Source: Aristolochia californica
Lineage: Eukaryota > Streptophyta > Magnoliopsida > Piperales > Aristolochiaceae
Length of the DNA stretch: 64,000 bases
Reading direction: 5' to 3'
NCBI GenBank assembly: GCA_029961685.1
Contig: JARWKL010000009.1
Location: 28,955,208 to 29,019,207 of the forward strand
Position numbers and translations under genes: made by a program. Below the pieces are notes generated by a model. That model was not told the DNA's origin, searched no databases, and worked only from the letters and a program-made list of their open reading frames with translations. This document shows, one piece after another, positions 1 through 10,915 of this stretch (positions are counted from its first letter, which is position 1; each line of letters begins with the position of its first letter).

Positions 1-370
1 TATTTATTACGATATTTTTGAATAATTTTTTTAGTTTTATTTATTAAATTTTTGTTTGATGATTACAGCCTGAGAAGAAGACTACGGAGATAATGCTACC
101 AATTACTTGATTTTTCATCTTTTTCTCATCTTGGTAATTTTAATATTTTTCACTACATTAAGTAATTAGTAGTGGAAAAGTATTTTTTTATCAGACAATT
201 ATAAGTTTTATTCTTTTGTTTTTATCATAAGATTTTTCTCATGCGAACGGGGACTTCGTATATTGTTTTCTACCACGAAGAGAAAGAGCTAGAGTTTATA
301 AATTTATACTGGATGTATAGTTTTTATTTGGGTGATTGTAAATTGATATTGATATTTCTTTTTTTGTACA

Positions 371-439
371 GAGGTCATGCCCAATTTTATGTAGAGGTTA
401 TGCCCAATTTTATGTAAAATTTATGCATAATTTTATATA
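371..439. repeat. 23-bp mini-repeat, 3 units
   Basis: Two almost identical 23-bp units (371-393 and 394-416) differ at one base; a third, more diverged unit (417-439) follows. The third unit is also the first part of every unit of the larger 288-bp array that begins here, so the mini-repeat sits exactly at the left edge of that array. Confidence 0.75.
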
Positions 440-1564
440 TAGTTTATTTGCATGTATTTTATACAAAGTTAAATGTTGGTTGGAAATCGAACTCAGTTAA
501 AATTATTGGGCTTGAGCTTGATTACAATTTTAGGCTCGAAGCTGGATGATTGCACGCTTGGAGTGCTAGGCGATTCCCCTGATGTTCCAGTAGAGAATGA
601 TCATTGAGGTAGCGATTTTGGGAGTTCTACGGTCTCCTCAAATCCAAGTAGTTGGCAAGAGTAGACGGCACCAAACTCTTCTGCAAACTCCATCATTTAT
701 GTAAAATTTATGCATAATTTTATATATAGTTTGTTTGCATGTATTTTATACAAAGTTTTAAATGTTGGTTGGAGCTCGAATTCAATTAAAATTATTGGCC
801 TTGAGCTCGATTACAATTTTAGGTTCGAGGCTAGATGATTGCATGCTTGGAGTGCTAGCCAATTCCCCTGATGTCCCAGGAGAGAATGATCATTGAGGTA
901 GCGATTTCGGGAGTTCTACGGTCTCCTCAAATCCAAGTAGTTGGCCAGAGTAGACGACACCAAACTTTTCTGCAAACTCCATCACTTATGTAAAATTTAT
1001 GCATAATTTTATATATAGTTTATTTGCTTGTATTTTATACAAAGTTTTAAATGTAGGTTGGAGCTCGAACTCAATTAAAATTATTGGGCTTGAGCTCGAT
1101 TATAATTTTAGGCTCGAGGCTGGATGATTGCACGCTTGGAGTGCTAGCCGATTCCCTAGATGTTCCAGGAGAGAATGATCATTGAGGTAGCGATTTCGGG
1201 AGTTCTACGATCTCCTCAAATCCAAGTAGTTGGCCAGAGTAGACGACACCAAACTTTTTTGCAAACTCCATCTTTTAGGTAAAATTTATGCATAATTTTA
1301 TATATAGTTTATTTGCATGTATTTTATACAAAGTTTTAAATGTAGATTGGAGCTCGAACTCGGTTAAAATTATTGGGCTTGAGCTCGATTACAATTTTAG
1401 GTTCGAGGCTAGATGATTGCATGCTTGGAGTGCTAGCCGATTCCCTTGATGTTCCAGGAGAGAATGATCATTGAGGTAGCGATTTCGGGAGTTCTACGGT
1501 CTCTCCTCAAATTCAAGTAGTTGGCTAGAGTAGACAGCACCAAACCTTTCTGCAAACTCCATCT
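411..1564. repeat. Tandem array of four 288-bp units
   Basis: Four head-to-tail copies start near 411, 698, 987 and 1276 (spacing 287-289 bp) and end near 1564. They differ by scattered substitutions and small indels. Each unit has an AT-rich part of about 80 bp, then a part rich in AGCTCGA-like words, then a more GC-balanced part. On the minus strand the balanced part reads as the end of a LINE ORF1 followed by the typical start of a plant LINE ORF2, MIILSWNIRGIG, after which a stop follows. The adjoining sequence at 1565-3840 is a minus-strand LINE ORF1 remnant, so the array appears to have been seeded from that LINE. Confidence 0.85.
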
Positions 1565-3840
1565 TCATTGTACTTGTGTTCTTCAGATTGAAGGGCAGCA
1601 ACAAATTTCCAGGATCTGTCTCCAGAGGGAGTGAAAGAAAGTCTGCCATTGACAAGGTCAACAAGTAAGGAGAGGGATGGGGGAAGAAGTGCTCGATTCG
1701 GTTCGCCATTGGCAGAGTGGCACGAGCGATTCTTCCTTCTTTTGTTGTAAGTGTTTCGGGAGGGGCGATTTTTGTTGGGGGGGGGAAGCCAATGTTGACA
1801 GAGAGCAAGGAGTCTGTATACGAGTGATAAGCCGGCAAGGGGGGGATTTTGCAGGTTCATGAGTGAAAGTGTTGTGGGGTAGAGGAAGGGCAGAGTTGGG
1901 CAAGATATAGGAGGTTCAACAATTAGAGGAAGGTTGTGGGGGTGGCGGTGAGCTAGAGATGGGTTTAATGGATGGGTAGAAGGGAGTTGCCATGTGTTGG
2001 AAGGGGGACAATTATTGGGGGGGGCAGACGGACTTGTCTTGGATCCACGTGAGCAATGGGTCAATGATGTGCGAGGAGACCAAGGTTATCCAAATGACTA
2101 GCCTAAGGACAGAGGTGATTTCTGAAGCTGTCAGAGAGGACTTGGCAGACTGCAACGCGAGGCCATTGTCCGAGTTAATCGAGGAGGGGGCAGGAGCTGG
2201 TAAGGGGGGCAGTGTTAGTAATTCAAAAGCTTCAGACAGAGCAGGAGGGTTAGGTGGGGGGAATCTCTGAAAAGGTGTCTGGCTTCCTATCTGGGCAGCA
2301 GGGGGGTAGGTGGGAGTGGTTTGAAATTTGAATGGTGGTGGGAGTCAATGGGTGACTGAGTGAACTCGGTAGCACTCGGGGGTGAGTTGAGAGCCGAGAA
2401 GGGAGCACCGGATTGGTTAGCTTTCAAGTTGAGGGCAACGGGGGGCATGGTTTCCATGGCGCCAAAGGAGAGATGTACCAGAAGGATGCAGGTCCAAAGG
2501 TGAGCTTGAGTAGTTGGGGGGCGGACATTGGTTGAATAGGTAGAATGAAGAGTTTGGCATGCTCCAGCTCAGCCAATGTTGCAGTGTTGTTGTCAATGCC
2601 TAGGAGGGTGACAAAGATATTGGCAATACTCTCCATGGTGTGTCGGCACCAGAGTTCCACCAGTGACCAAGTGAGAAGTTGGTGAAGGTAGAAGACCAGT
2701 CCATAAGGTGGCTCACGGGTGAGGATGAGTGGGAGATAGTTTCTTCGGCCAAGGATCTATCCTCCAGGTTTTTGAAGTAGATTATCCAAAGGTGCCTAGA
2801 GGCATGGGAGATGAGAGGGGTGTACTTGAGGTGTAGGTGAGTGAAGAACCAGTGGGAGATGTGATGGTAGAGGATATATGCTGGTGGGTAAGGGCCCAAG
2901 GCAGCAGTGGCAAGAGCCTAGGCAAGGAGGGCGAGGGAGATGAAGTCTGGTTACATTCAACTGGGGAGAGGTAACTGCCATGAGTGTTTTGTGGTCTGGC
3001 TTGGAGGTTTGAGATGGAGTGTTGGTCTTTGCCGACACAGGGAGGCCAGTGGCTAGTTGAGAATGGAGAGGTATGTTGTGTATCAGGCAGAGTTGGAGGA
3101 GCTGAAGGAGGCAATTGCCAAAAGCATCACAGCCAAAGTTGGAATTGGTGCGCCTGGGGACAAAAAGGATCCCCATAACAGATCCCCGAAGGCATTGGGT
3201 AATCCTGCATTCCGGATTGCCATGGTAGAGTTGGGTGGCAAGGTAGAAGAAACAAGTCTCCAGTCCAGAGTTCTTTGGTGCTGCCACGGCCAGTAGTGCC
3301 AGAAACGACCTTGTCAAAGAGCTTGATGAAGGAGTCTCCAGCAATGGTCGAGATAGTGATAAAGGAGCGCCGGCTGCCTGTCCTTGATAGAGTGTGGATG
3401 GCTCGACCCAAGCGCTCCTTGGTTTGGCAAACAATGGTGTGAGTCTTCCCACATTCGAAGGTGAAAGTGGTGGGATTTCCTAGTGAGGTTTGTCGGAGTC
3501 TTCTTCGTGTAGCTCAGTTGGTAACAATCTGTCTGCCAAAGTTGTCATCTTCCAAGTCGTTGGATGTCCTCGAGCTATTGTGTCACTGCAGATGATGAAG
3601 AGCGCCTCCACCGTTGATCTCGTCATCGAAAGGTGTCTCCATTGGTGGCTGAGGAGCGGCGGTGGGATGCACAGGGGAACGAACAGAAGGTTCGCCCAGG
3701 GAGTCGCATCGCCCTTTGCTTTGCACAGCGCCATTGAAAATAATGGCCATAATCGCCATTGTTGTTTGTTCAATATTGTTAGAGAGGCTCTTGCAATTAT
3801 GTTTTTGATGGTGCAAAGCTATAGGCACTGATTAGATCTG
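1565..3840 (-). mobile_element. Decayed LINE (ORF1 part), minus strand
   Basis: The minus strand carries frameshifted protein-like sequence without a complete frame. Near 3420-3130 it reads TFTFECGKTHTIVCQ and then RRSFITISTIAGDSFIKLF, which resembles the N-terminal region of plant LINE ORF1 proteins. Near 2690-2430 it reads WWNSGADTPWRVLPISLS. Near 1640-1520 it reads AERFGAVYSSQLLEFEE, followed by the repeated ORF1/ORF2 junction. Proline-rich stretches lie between. No ORF2 body follows: the tandem array takes its place. Assignment to a LINE rests mainly on the ORF2 start seen in the array, so the ORF1 call is an inference. Confidence 0.5.
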
Positions 3841-5997
3841 CAAGAAATTCTTCTCTTGGGATGAAGATTCACTTGGCCAAATGGTCATCCCCTTCCACCC
3901 CACCCCCAATTTTATCCAAATTGGATAGATTATACACGCATTATGATTGGACACTAATATGAATTCATGGGGGGCAGTCCTCTTTTGGTTTGAGAATGCT
4001 TGGCTCCTCCAAGATGACTTCTAGAAGCATGTTGAAGACTGGTGGAATATTTGTGAAGTTTCTAGAAGAGCAAGTCAACAATTCTACCAAAAGCTCAAGC
4101 TCCTGCAAGCCAATTTGAAATCTTAGTCTAAAGCTGAAGTAAGCATCTTCCTCTCAAAACACAATGGTCTTCTTGACTGAGCGAGCTTGGGCTTCTCAAA
4201 GAAAGTAGACCTCTATATCCCTTGAATTTGCTTCTCATCATACCCAAAACAACCTCCAAAATTGTCCGCCATAAACGAGTAATTTGGAAATAGGCCTTCT
4301 GTAACTATCTCAAAGAGGGAGACAGGAACTCCAAATATTTCTATGACTTTGCCTCCTCCCATTGAAGAGCGAACTGCATCAACTCTCTTGTAATTGATGG
4401 GGAACTAATACCAGAACACTCTTATCTAATGAAATTTCTAGTTTCAATGTAGGATTATATTCTGAAGAAGGTATCAATAGACCATTCCCAAGTCACATAG
4501 AATTCCCCCATATTAGTGAACCATAACCCAAGTTCTTGAGGCTCCCTTTTCACCTAAAGAGGTTGAAGGTGTTGCTCTTTGTCTATCATAAAAAAAGTGA
4601 TTGGTCCAATTGGTAATGGAACCTCAACAAAATTTTGGTCCGATTGGTGGACTTGCCACTCTAGCCTCAAATTTAGCTATGAGTCTATTTCAATCCTTGC
4701 CAGAAATATCGATGCCTCTATCTCTGAACTTTGGTCTGAAACTGGGGGATGGAATTTGAACCTCAGAAGAGATCTCTTGGATTCTGAAGCCATATTGGCT
4801 TCCAATCCCCTATCGAGCCTACCCTTAGCCAAACCCAGTAACAGCCAAGATACTTTGATTTGGACATCTTGTACAAAAGGTTCCTTTTCTACTGCTTCAG
4901 CATACAACTTCCTTTGTAACTCCTGCTCAAATCAATCAACTCACCCTGCGGCCACTGCTTGGAATCTCCTTGCCCCGCCTCGAGCAAAAAATTTCATCTG
5001 AAACACCTACAAAAATAAAATCCTCACCTCTGACTCCTTAATCTGACAGGGAACCCCCGTCTCAGACCCCTTGTGCCCTTTCTGTCAAAATGCTCCAAAA
5101 ACAACCAATCACATTCTCATATCCTTCTATTATGCCCATTCTATATGGACCACCCTTTTAAACAAAATCGGGCTCCAGTACTACGCTGCATCAAATCTGT
5201 CATCCACTATTCTCTCACTCATTGATACTAGCCTCCCAAAGCTAGGAAAGATGATTCTCTCGTGCTACATTAGGCATATCCTATGGGGACTATGGAAAGA
5301 AAGAAATAGGAGGAAATTCAAATTCAAATCTTCCCTCACTGAAATTCTGATTGAAAACATTACGGGCCAAGTAACTATCTGGCTTCTAAACCGAAAAGAA
5401 TTCAAAAATTTCAGTAGCTCAAACTTTAGAGGAAACTAGCAGCTGGTTGTTGGGCAATCTCAGCCCTCTCACCCCCCAATCGTGGCTCTTTGGGCCCTCA
5501 CACCATCGGGCCACTTCAAGCTTAACTTTGATGGAAGTGCTCTTGGTTGCCCTAGTCCTGCGGGATATGAAAGAGTTATCCATGATGCAAACAGTCATCT
5601 GCTCTTCTCCTTCGCGGGCCTAGTTGGTATCTCCGACTCCACAACAACAAAACTCTTAGGCTTGCTTAACGGAATTCAAGTTTTCTTTAGCCGACTCACG
5701 GGCCCATTTTGCATCAAAGGAGACTCAAAGATTGTCCTTAACTGGTGTGCAAATTCCATCAGACCTTCGTGGCGTCACTAGGATATGTACTCAGAAATTT
5801 GTAATTTAATTTCCCATTTGAATTGTATTTGGAAGCACATTCCTCGTTCTGCCAATCATTTTGCAGACATTCGGGCTAAGGCGGGCATTTCACTCCAACA
5901 CCTTATTGTGGTGGAAGGCCCTCTTTCCTAGGTTTGTTTTGTACTACCCTCTTCTTTTAATAGTTTATACGCATCATTTCAAAAAATAAAATAAAAG
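3841..5997 (+). mobile_element. LINE A, internally deleted ORF2
   Basis: Plant L1-type LINE on the plus strand. From about 3980 it shows the linker between endonuclease and reverse transcriptase, with many stops. The reverse transcriptase core is missing, and from about 4580 the C-terminal part continues: STKFWSDWWTCHSSLKF, the zinc-binding zf-RVT segment (about 5060-5110, CPFCQNAPKTTNHIL) and an RNase H domain (5482-5930) with KLNFDGSALGCP and IKGDSKIVLNWC. Stops remain in frame (for example at 4999 and 5437). It ends in an A-rich tail at about 5981-5997. The last bases before the tail match those of the LINE nested at 27741-29093, so both belong to one family. Confidence 0.85.
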
Positions 5998-8725
5998 TCT
6001 GGGGCCAGATGGGTATAATGCTGGGTTATACAAAATGAGCCAGCACTTCATCAAAGAGGACATCCAAGTTGTCTTCAAAGAATTTTACCATTATGAAATC
6101 TCATGCAAGACCATGGGAGCCTTAATTACTGAGCTGATTCCCAAGAAAGAGCAAACTGAGACACCAAAAGACTTTCGGACAATCAGCCTCATCTCAAGCA
6201 TAAGGTGATTGCTAGAGTTCTTGCCAACAAGCACAAAAAGGTGATGTCCTTAATTATGAGACCCAACCAGTCTGCCTTTGTCAAAGGTTGACAAATTCTA
6301 GATGCTACTATGACGGTGCCTGAAATCACTTATTCAAAAGAGACCACCTTCCTTAAGTGATTCTGAAATTCGACATCAAAAAGACATTCGATCAAGTCTG
6401 CTGGAAATTCCTTGACAAGATAATGGAGACCATGAACTTCAACAAAGGCGGAGATTCAAAGTTAAAAGTTTTTCTCAGCCTTCATCTCCCCTTTTAATCA
6501 AAGGTACACCTTGTGGTATTTTTAAAAGTTCTAGAGGACTTCATGAAAGTGATCCCCTCGCCCTGCTGCTCTTCAACCTGACCAGAGAATCCCTTCTCAT
6601 CTTCTTCATCTCAGCCAAGGTTACTGCCTTCATCTCCCAAGAAAACTCTTGACAGTCCCCTCATTCAATTCACCAACAAGATTGTTATGTATGTGAGGGC
6701 AATCTCTTGTAAGTGCAAGAACTCAAAGTGGTCCTTTAACCTCTCTGAGAGAGCATCTGGACAGAAGATTAATTGGTTGAAATCATCCATCTTTGGTTTC
6801 AACATACTGAATAACTTCCTTTCATCATTTTTGGGGCTCCCCATCCTCTCAACTCAAATTGACAAAAAAGTTATGTAATCCTATCACTAACAGAATGAAA
6901 GAAGCTTAGCCTCAAGGAAAAGCAAATTTCTCTCTAAAGGAGGTAGGCACACTCTTTTAAAATTGCTTCTCTCTAACCTCCCTAATTACTTTCTCTCCTT
7001 CTTGGCCTGCACTAGCAGTGTTGCCAATAAAATTAAGCAAATAGAAAGAAGATTCCTTTGGAAAGGCGGAAGAAGCAATTCGGTTTTCCACCTAGTGAGA
7101 TGGGACAAAATCTGGAGACTCAAAGCTCTCGGAGGGTTGGGAATTAGGAAATCCAATAGACGAACAAAGCCATGCTAAGTAAATGACTATGGAAATCAAC
7201 TCGGGGAGAAATGGGCTTTGGAGATCAATTATTACAGCAAAGCATGTCTGCTCAAGTAGCTGGGAACACTCTGAATCTTCTCTTTACAGACCCTCCCTAA
7301 TATAGATAGTTAGTTGAAAGTTGAGAGCAGACTTTCAAAGAGAGGATCAGGTTTCAATTATGCAAAGGAGACATAATGAAATTATGGGAGGACCTTTGGA
7401 TCGGTGATATGCCTCTCATGGCTGACTTCCCAACTCTCTTCAGGCAGTTAGGAACCAAGATTGTCTTGTCTATGAGGCATGGACTCGCTCCAATACAGAT
7501 ATTTTATGAATCTTGGACTTACAAAGGACTTCTCAAATGCAAAAACAGAGGAATTTTCTAGCCTCACCCTTATTCTTGAAGATTATTTCCGTAAGGGACT
7601 TGAGGAAGACTACCCCCTATGGATGTTTGAACCACAAGGGAAGTTGTCAGTGGCCTCTTACCACAAGCACCTTAATGGACTTACTTGAAACACCACCAGA
7701 CATTTGTGCCAACACTTGGACGATGCAAGAGCCTCCAAAGGTACTTTCTTTTTCTCTGGAGTGCTCTCCATGGGAAGATTTTCACCTATGACAACTTGGC
7801 TAGAAGAGGAGTCAACTTTAGATCAAATCAATGCAGAATGTGCAACGGGGAGCCGGAGTCAATTGACCACCAATTGGTAACATTGTCCTGTTGCAATTGA
7901 AATCTGGAACTACACCCATGCTCTCCCCAGCCACTTTCCAAGATTTAATGTCCCAATCCTTGGTTAGTGGCCTCCCAGGAACGGGGCACATCATGTGAGT
8001 TGTTTGCCGCCCATTCGTGCCTTGGATCATTTGGAGAGAATGAAACAGAAGAGTCTTAACGCACAAGAGGCTTTCAACCTTGGCTTAATGCTTGCTTCAA
8101 GAAGTCATCCCCTGGCTCAGCCTCATGAAGGAATTCAATGAGATTTCTGGTTTGGTGTTGCATAAGAGTGAAGCTCTAATGTTAGGCTTTCCATTCACAA
8201 GCATGTGGATGAGTACCTAGCCCCCCCCCCCCCTCCCGGGCTCTCTTGACTCCATCAAATTGAACTTTGATGGAAGTTCAATTAGGAATGCAAGGCCTTC
8301 AGGATGCAGAGGTGCTATATGCAACAGCACAAGGGAAATCCAGACCACATATTCTAGCTCTTGGGATAAAGGACTCAAATGAAGCTGAGCTTAGATCTCA
8401 CCTAGTTGGGCTAAGATTAAGCAAGCAACGGTTTCAAGACAGGAAGACAATCATTGAAGGGAAGTCAGCTGAAGTCATCAGATGGTGCTCTAAGAATAAT
8501 GATTATAGTCCATGGCGCTTTGCACATCTTTTAGATCAAAATTTTCATTTGTAATTATCTGGATGTCTCTTGGTCTCATGTATGAAAATCTACTAAAGCT
8601 CTAGCCTATAAGCCTACTAAAGAGGGGGTCGATCTTCAACAGCTTATCGTCAAACCCCCTCAACTATTTGTTGTCTCTGTTCATTTTCTCTTAATAAAGC
8701 TTTTAATCTTTAGAAGAACAAAAAA
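5998..8725 (+). mobile_element. LINE B, 5'-truncated ORF2
   Basis: Begins directly behind the A-rich tail of LINE A, inside the reverse transcriptase: GPDGYNAGLYKMSQHFIKED, then TPKDFRTISLISS (about 6005-6200). Later segments include FLGLPILSTQIDKKV (near 6830), RRFLWKGGRSNSVFHLVRWD (near 7050), ALGGLGIRKSN, the zf-RVT part with CRMCNGEPESIDHQL (near 7830) and an RNase H remnant with KLNFDGSS (near 8265). Several frameshifts and stops make it inactive. A run of about 12 C lies at 8221-8232. The 3' end, with AATAAAGC-type words, is near 8700-8725. Confidence 0.85.
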
Positions 8726-8947
8726 TCTGAGTGGTTGCCTAAAGCCTCATTCAAGTTGTTTTGGGAGATTCTTGAAATTACCTCACTTTTATCTAGTATT
8801 TGGTCTCACATTCCGAGATCCACAAATTCGGCAACAGATGTGTTTGCCAAGCGGGGAGCTACCCTACAATCGTTGGTTGTCAGGGATCTGCTCCCTCTTC
8901 CGTAATTTCTCTTGTTTATATAAATACATCTTTATCAAAAAAAAAAG
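8726..8947 (+). mobile_element. LINE C, RNase H tail only
   Basis: A short 3' fragment reading SHIPRSTNSATDVFAKRGA (near 8808-8865), which is the conserved C-terminal end of the plant LINE RNase H domain, followed by a short untranslated tail and a run of A at 8938-8947. It is 5'-truncated to about 220 bp, which is common for target-primed insertion. Confidence 0.75.
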
Positions 8948-10915
8948 TTACTTAGCCCAATTTAGCGCTCCTTTACTCCAGTTTGTTGTTGATACTTTTG
9001 TTTTAGAGATGGTTCCATAGATCAAGTTTTTATTGTCAAAGCTTTGCTAATTATTTATTAATTGACTTCCGATCAAAAAGTCAAATGGGTAAAATCCTCT
9101 ATAGTTGGTATTAATGCCCAATCCAGTTCAATCCTGCATTGCAGCTATTTTGGGTTGTATCACATCATCTCTTCATATGTCATATTTGGGCTGGCCTCTA
9201 TTTCTAGGCTGCCCTAACAAAAAACCATTGACACCAGTTATAGATAGACTCCAAAGGTGATTTTGCCACATGAAAGGAAAACGTCTCAATTTAGCAGGTA
9301 AGTTTGGCAAGCATTCCTAAAAATTATCTAATATGCATTTGTGTCCAGTATCAATTCTAACATTGAAACATCAAGAAGGGAGCTTGATGTAATTTCACAT
9401 GTCAATGAATTAACTGGAAAAAGGTCTGCTTGCCAAAGGAAACAGGAGGCTTGGGAATTAAATTAATCAACTTGTGAATCATGCACTACTCGCTAAATGG
9501 CTTTAAAGGTTTGGGATGGATAAGAATTCTCTAATCTCTACAAATTAAAAATATTCTCATATTGCCAGATCCCCTGAGACCCAACCCTACAACTTGTTTC
9601 CGGTATATCGAAAGTCATCAATCATCTAAAGCTTTTATATATTCAAGGTCTTACGTTTCATGCAGGGATTGCAATTGAGTAAAATTTTGGATAGATGAAT
9701 GGATTAGTGGTTCTTCTTTGTATTCTTAATTTCCTCCACTCTTTAATTTGGCTTAAGATAATAAAAGTCAGTTATTTATTCTTATGCTGAGCGTAATTGG
9801 AATAGATGAGATTGTGCTTCTTTCCGCTTGGCTAAAAAATTAATATATGTTTGTTCTGTTGAAGATCAATTGATTTGGAAGTTTGAATCTTCAAGAGATT
9901 TTTGTGTTTCTTCATTTTATCATTTTTTTCATTCTACTGATTCTACTCACCTTGCATCTAGTGCTGTTTGGTCCAACCGTTCACCTCCAAAGATGGAAGC
10001 ATCATGACCAAATGTGCTTCCAAGATGAAAATTTTAACCTCTGATCAGCTTTATATGGAAGTTGAATTGTTCATAATGTTAGTTATAGATTTTGTAATGT
10101 AGTTGGTGAGTTGGAGGATCATTTCTTCCTACATTGCTCTTTAGCATCCACTATTTAGGGTGTTGTGCTGTAAAATGTGGTTTTCACTATTTTTTCCTGC
10201 ATCCTTTACAGACTTCTTTATTCGGGTCTCAAAAAGACCTTTACCTCATCCTAGAAAGGTTTCGTAGTGAACTGTAATTGTGGGTACAATTTGGAACTTA
10301 TGTGAAGGGCATAATGAAAAAAAAATTAATCTGCAACCCTGCTGATTGGTAAGGTTGAGGAGAAAGTTGTTCATTACAAGCATCACTGAGTTTAAATTCC
10401 CTTCCTTTCAGCATATTAAAATTGCAGCTTTGCAAAGGCATTGGAAAAAAATGGCCGCTTTATCATCTTCCATGTATGCTTCTAGTGGTCCATGGAGTCC
10501 GCCCCCAAAAGGGTGGTTAGAGTTATTTGAGATCAACAGTACCGTCATTTGAGTTCACTCTGTGCCTTTAGGTTAAGCAATTCCATAGAGGCGGAACTTC
10601 ATGTTCTCCTAAATGGGATCAAAATTTACTGCATCCATTTCTCCATTCTCTTTGGCCATGGAGGGAGACTTTTTAGCAGTGATTAGCTGGTTTTAATTCT
10701 CATTAACTTCCTTTGTTGTGTGAATTACAAATTCCATAGCGGATAAATTTGTGTGACTTAGTGTCTCATTAGATTCTCTTGTTGTCAGAGACTCTCATCC
10801 ATTGGATTTAGTATCTGGATTGGTTCCTTTTCCTTTTTGGTTCCTTGTCTCTATTTTCTTCTTCCCTTTTTTCCTTTTCTTAATAATATTCTGGTCATTT
10901 TCAATAGAAAATTGA
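8948..10915 (+). mobile_element. LINE D, highly decayed
   Basis: Plus-strand LINE with many stops. Recognisable are the region after the reverse transcriptase (9150-9290), KVCLPKETGGLGIKLIN (near 9423-9475), and DQLIWKFESSRDFCVSSFYH (near 9868-9930), which is the usual segment before zf-RVT, then an RNase H remnant with EAELHVLLNGIK (near 10590). The 3' untranslated end is pyrimidine-rich with TTAATAATATT near 10880-10895. It starts right behind the A run of LINE C. Confidence 0.7.

Noticed and set aside
2796..3452. 218-codon minus-strand frame as a gene
   Set aside because: Proline/serine/leucine-rich translation of the wrong frame of a decayed LINE ORF1; the plausible protein sequence switches between frames.
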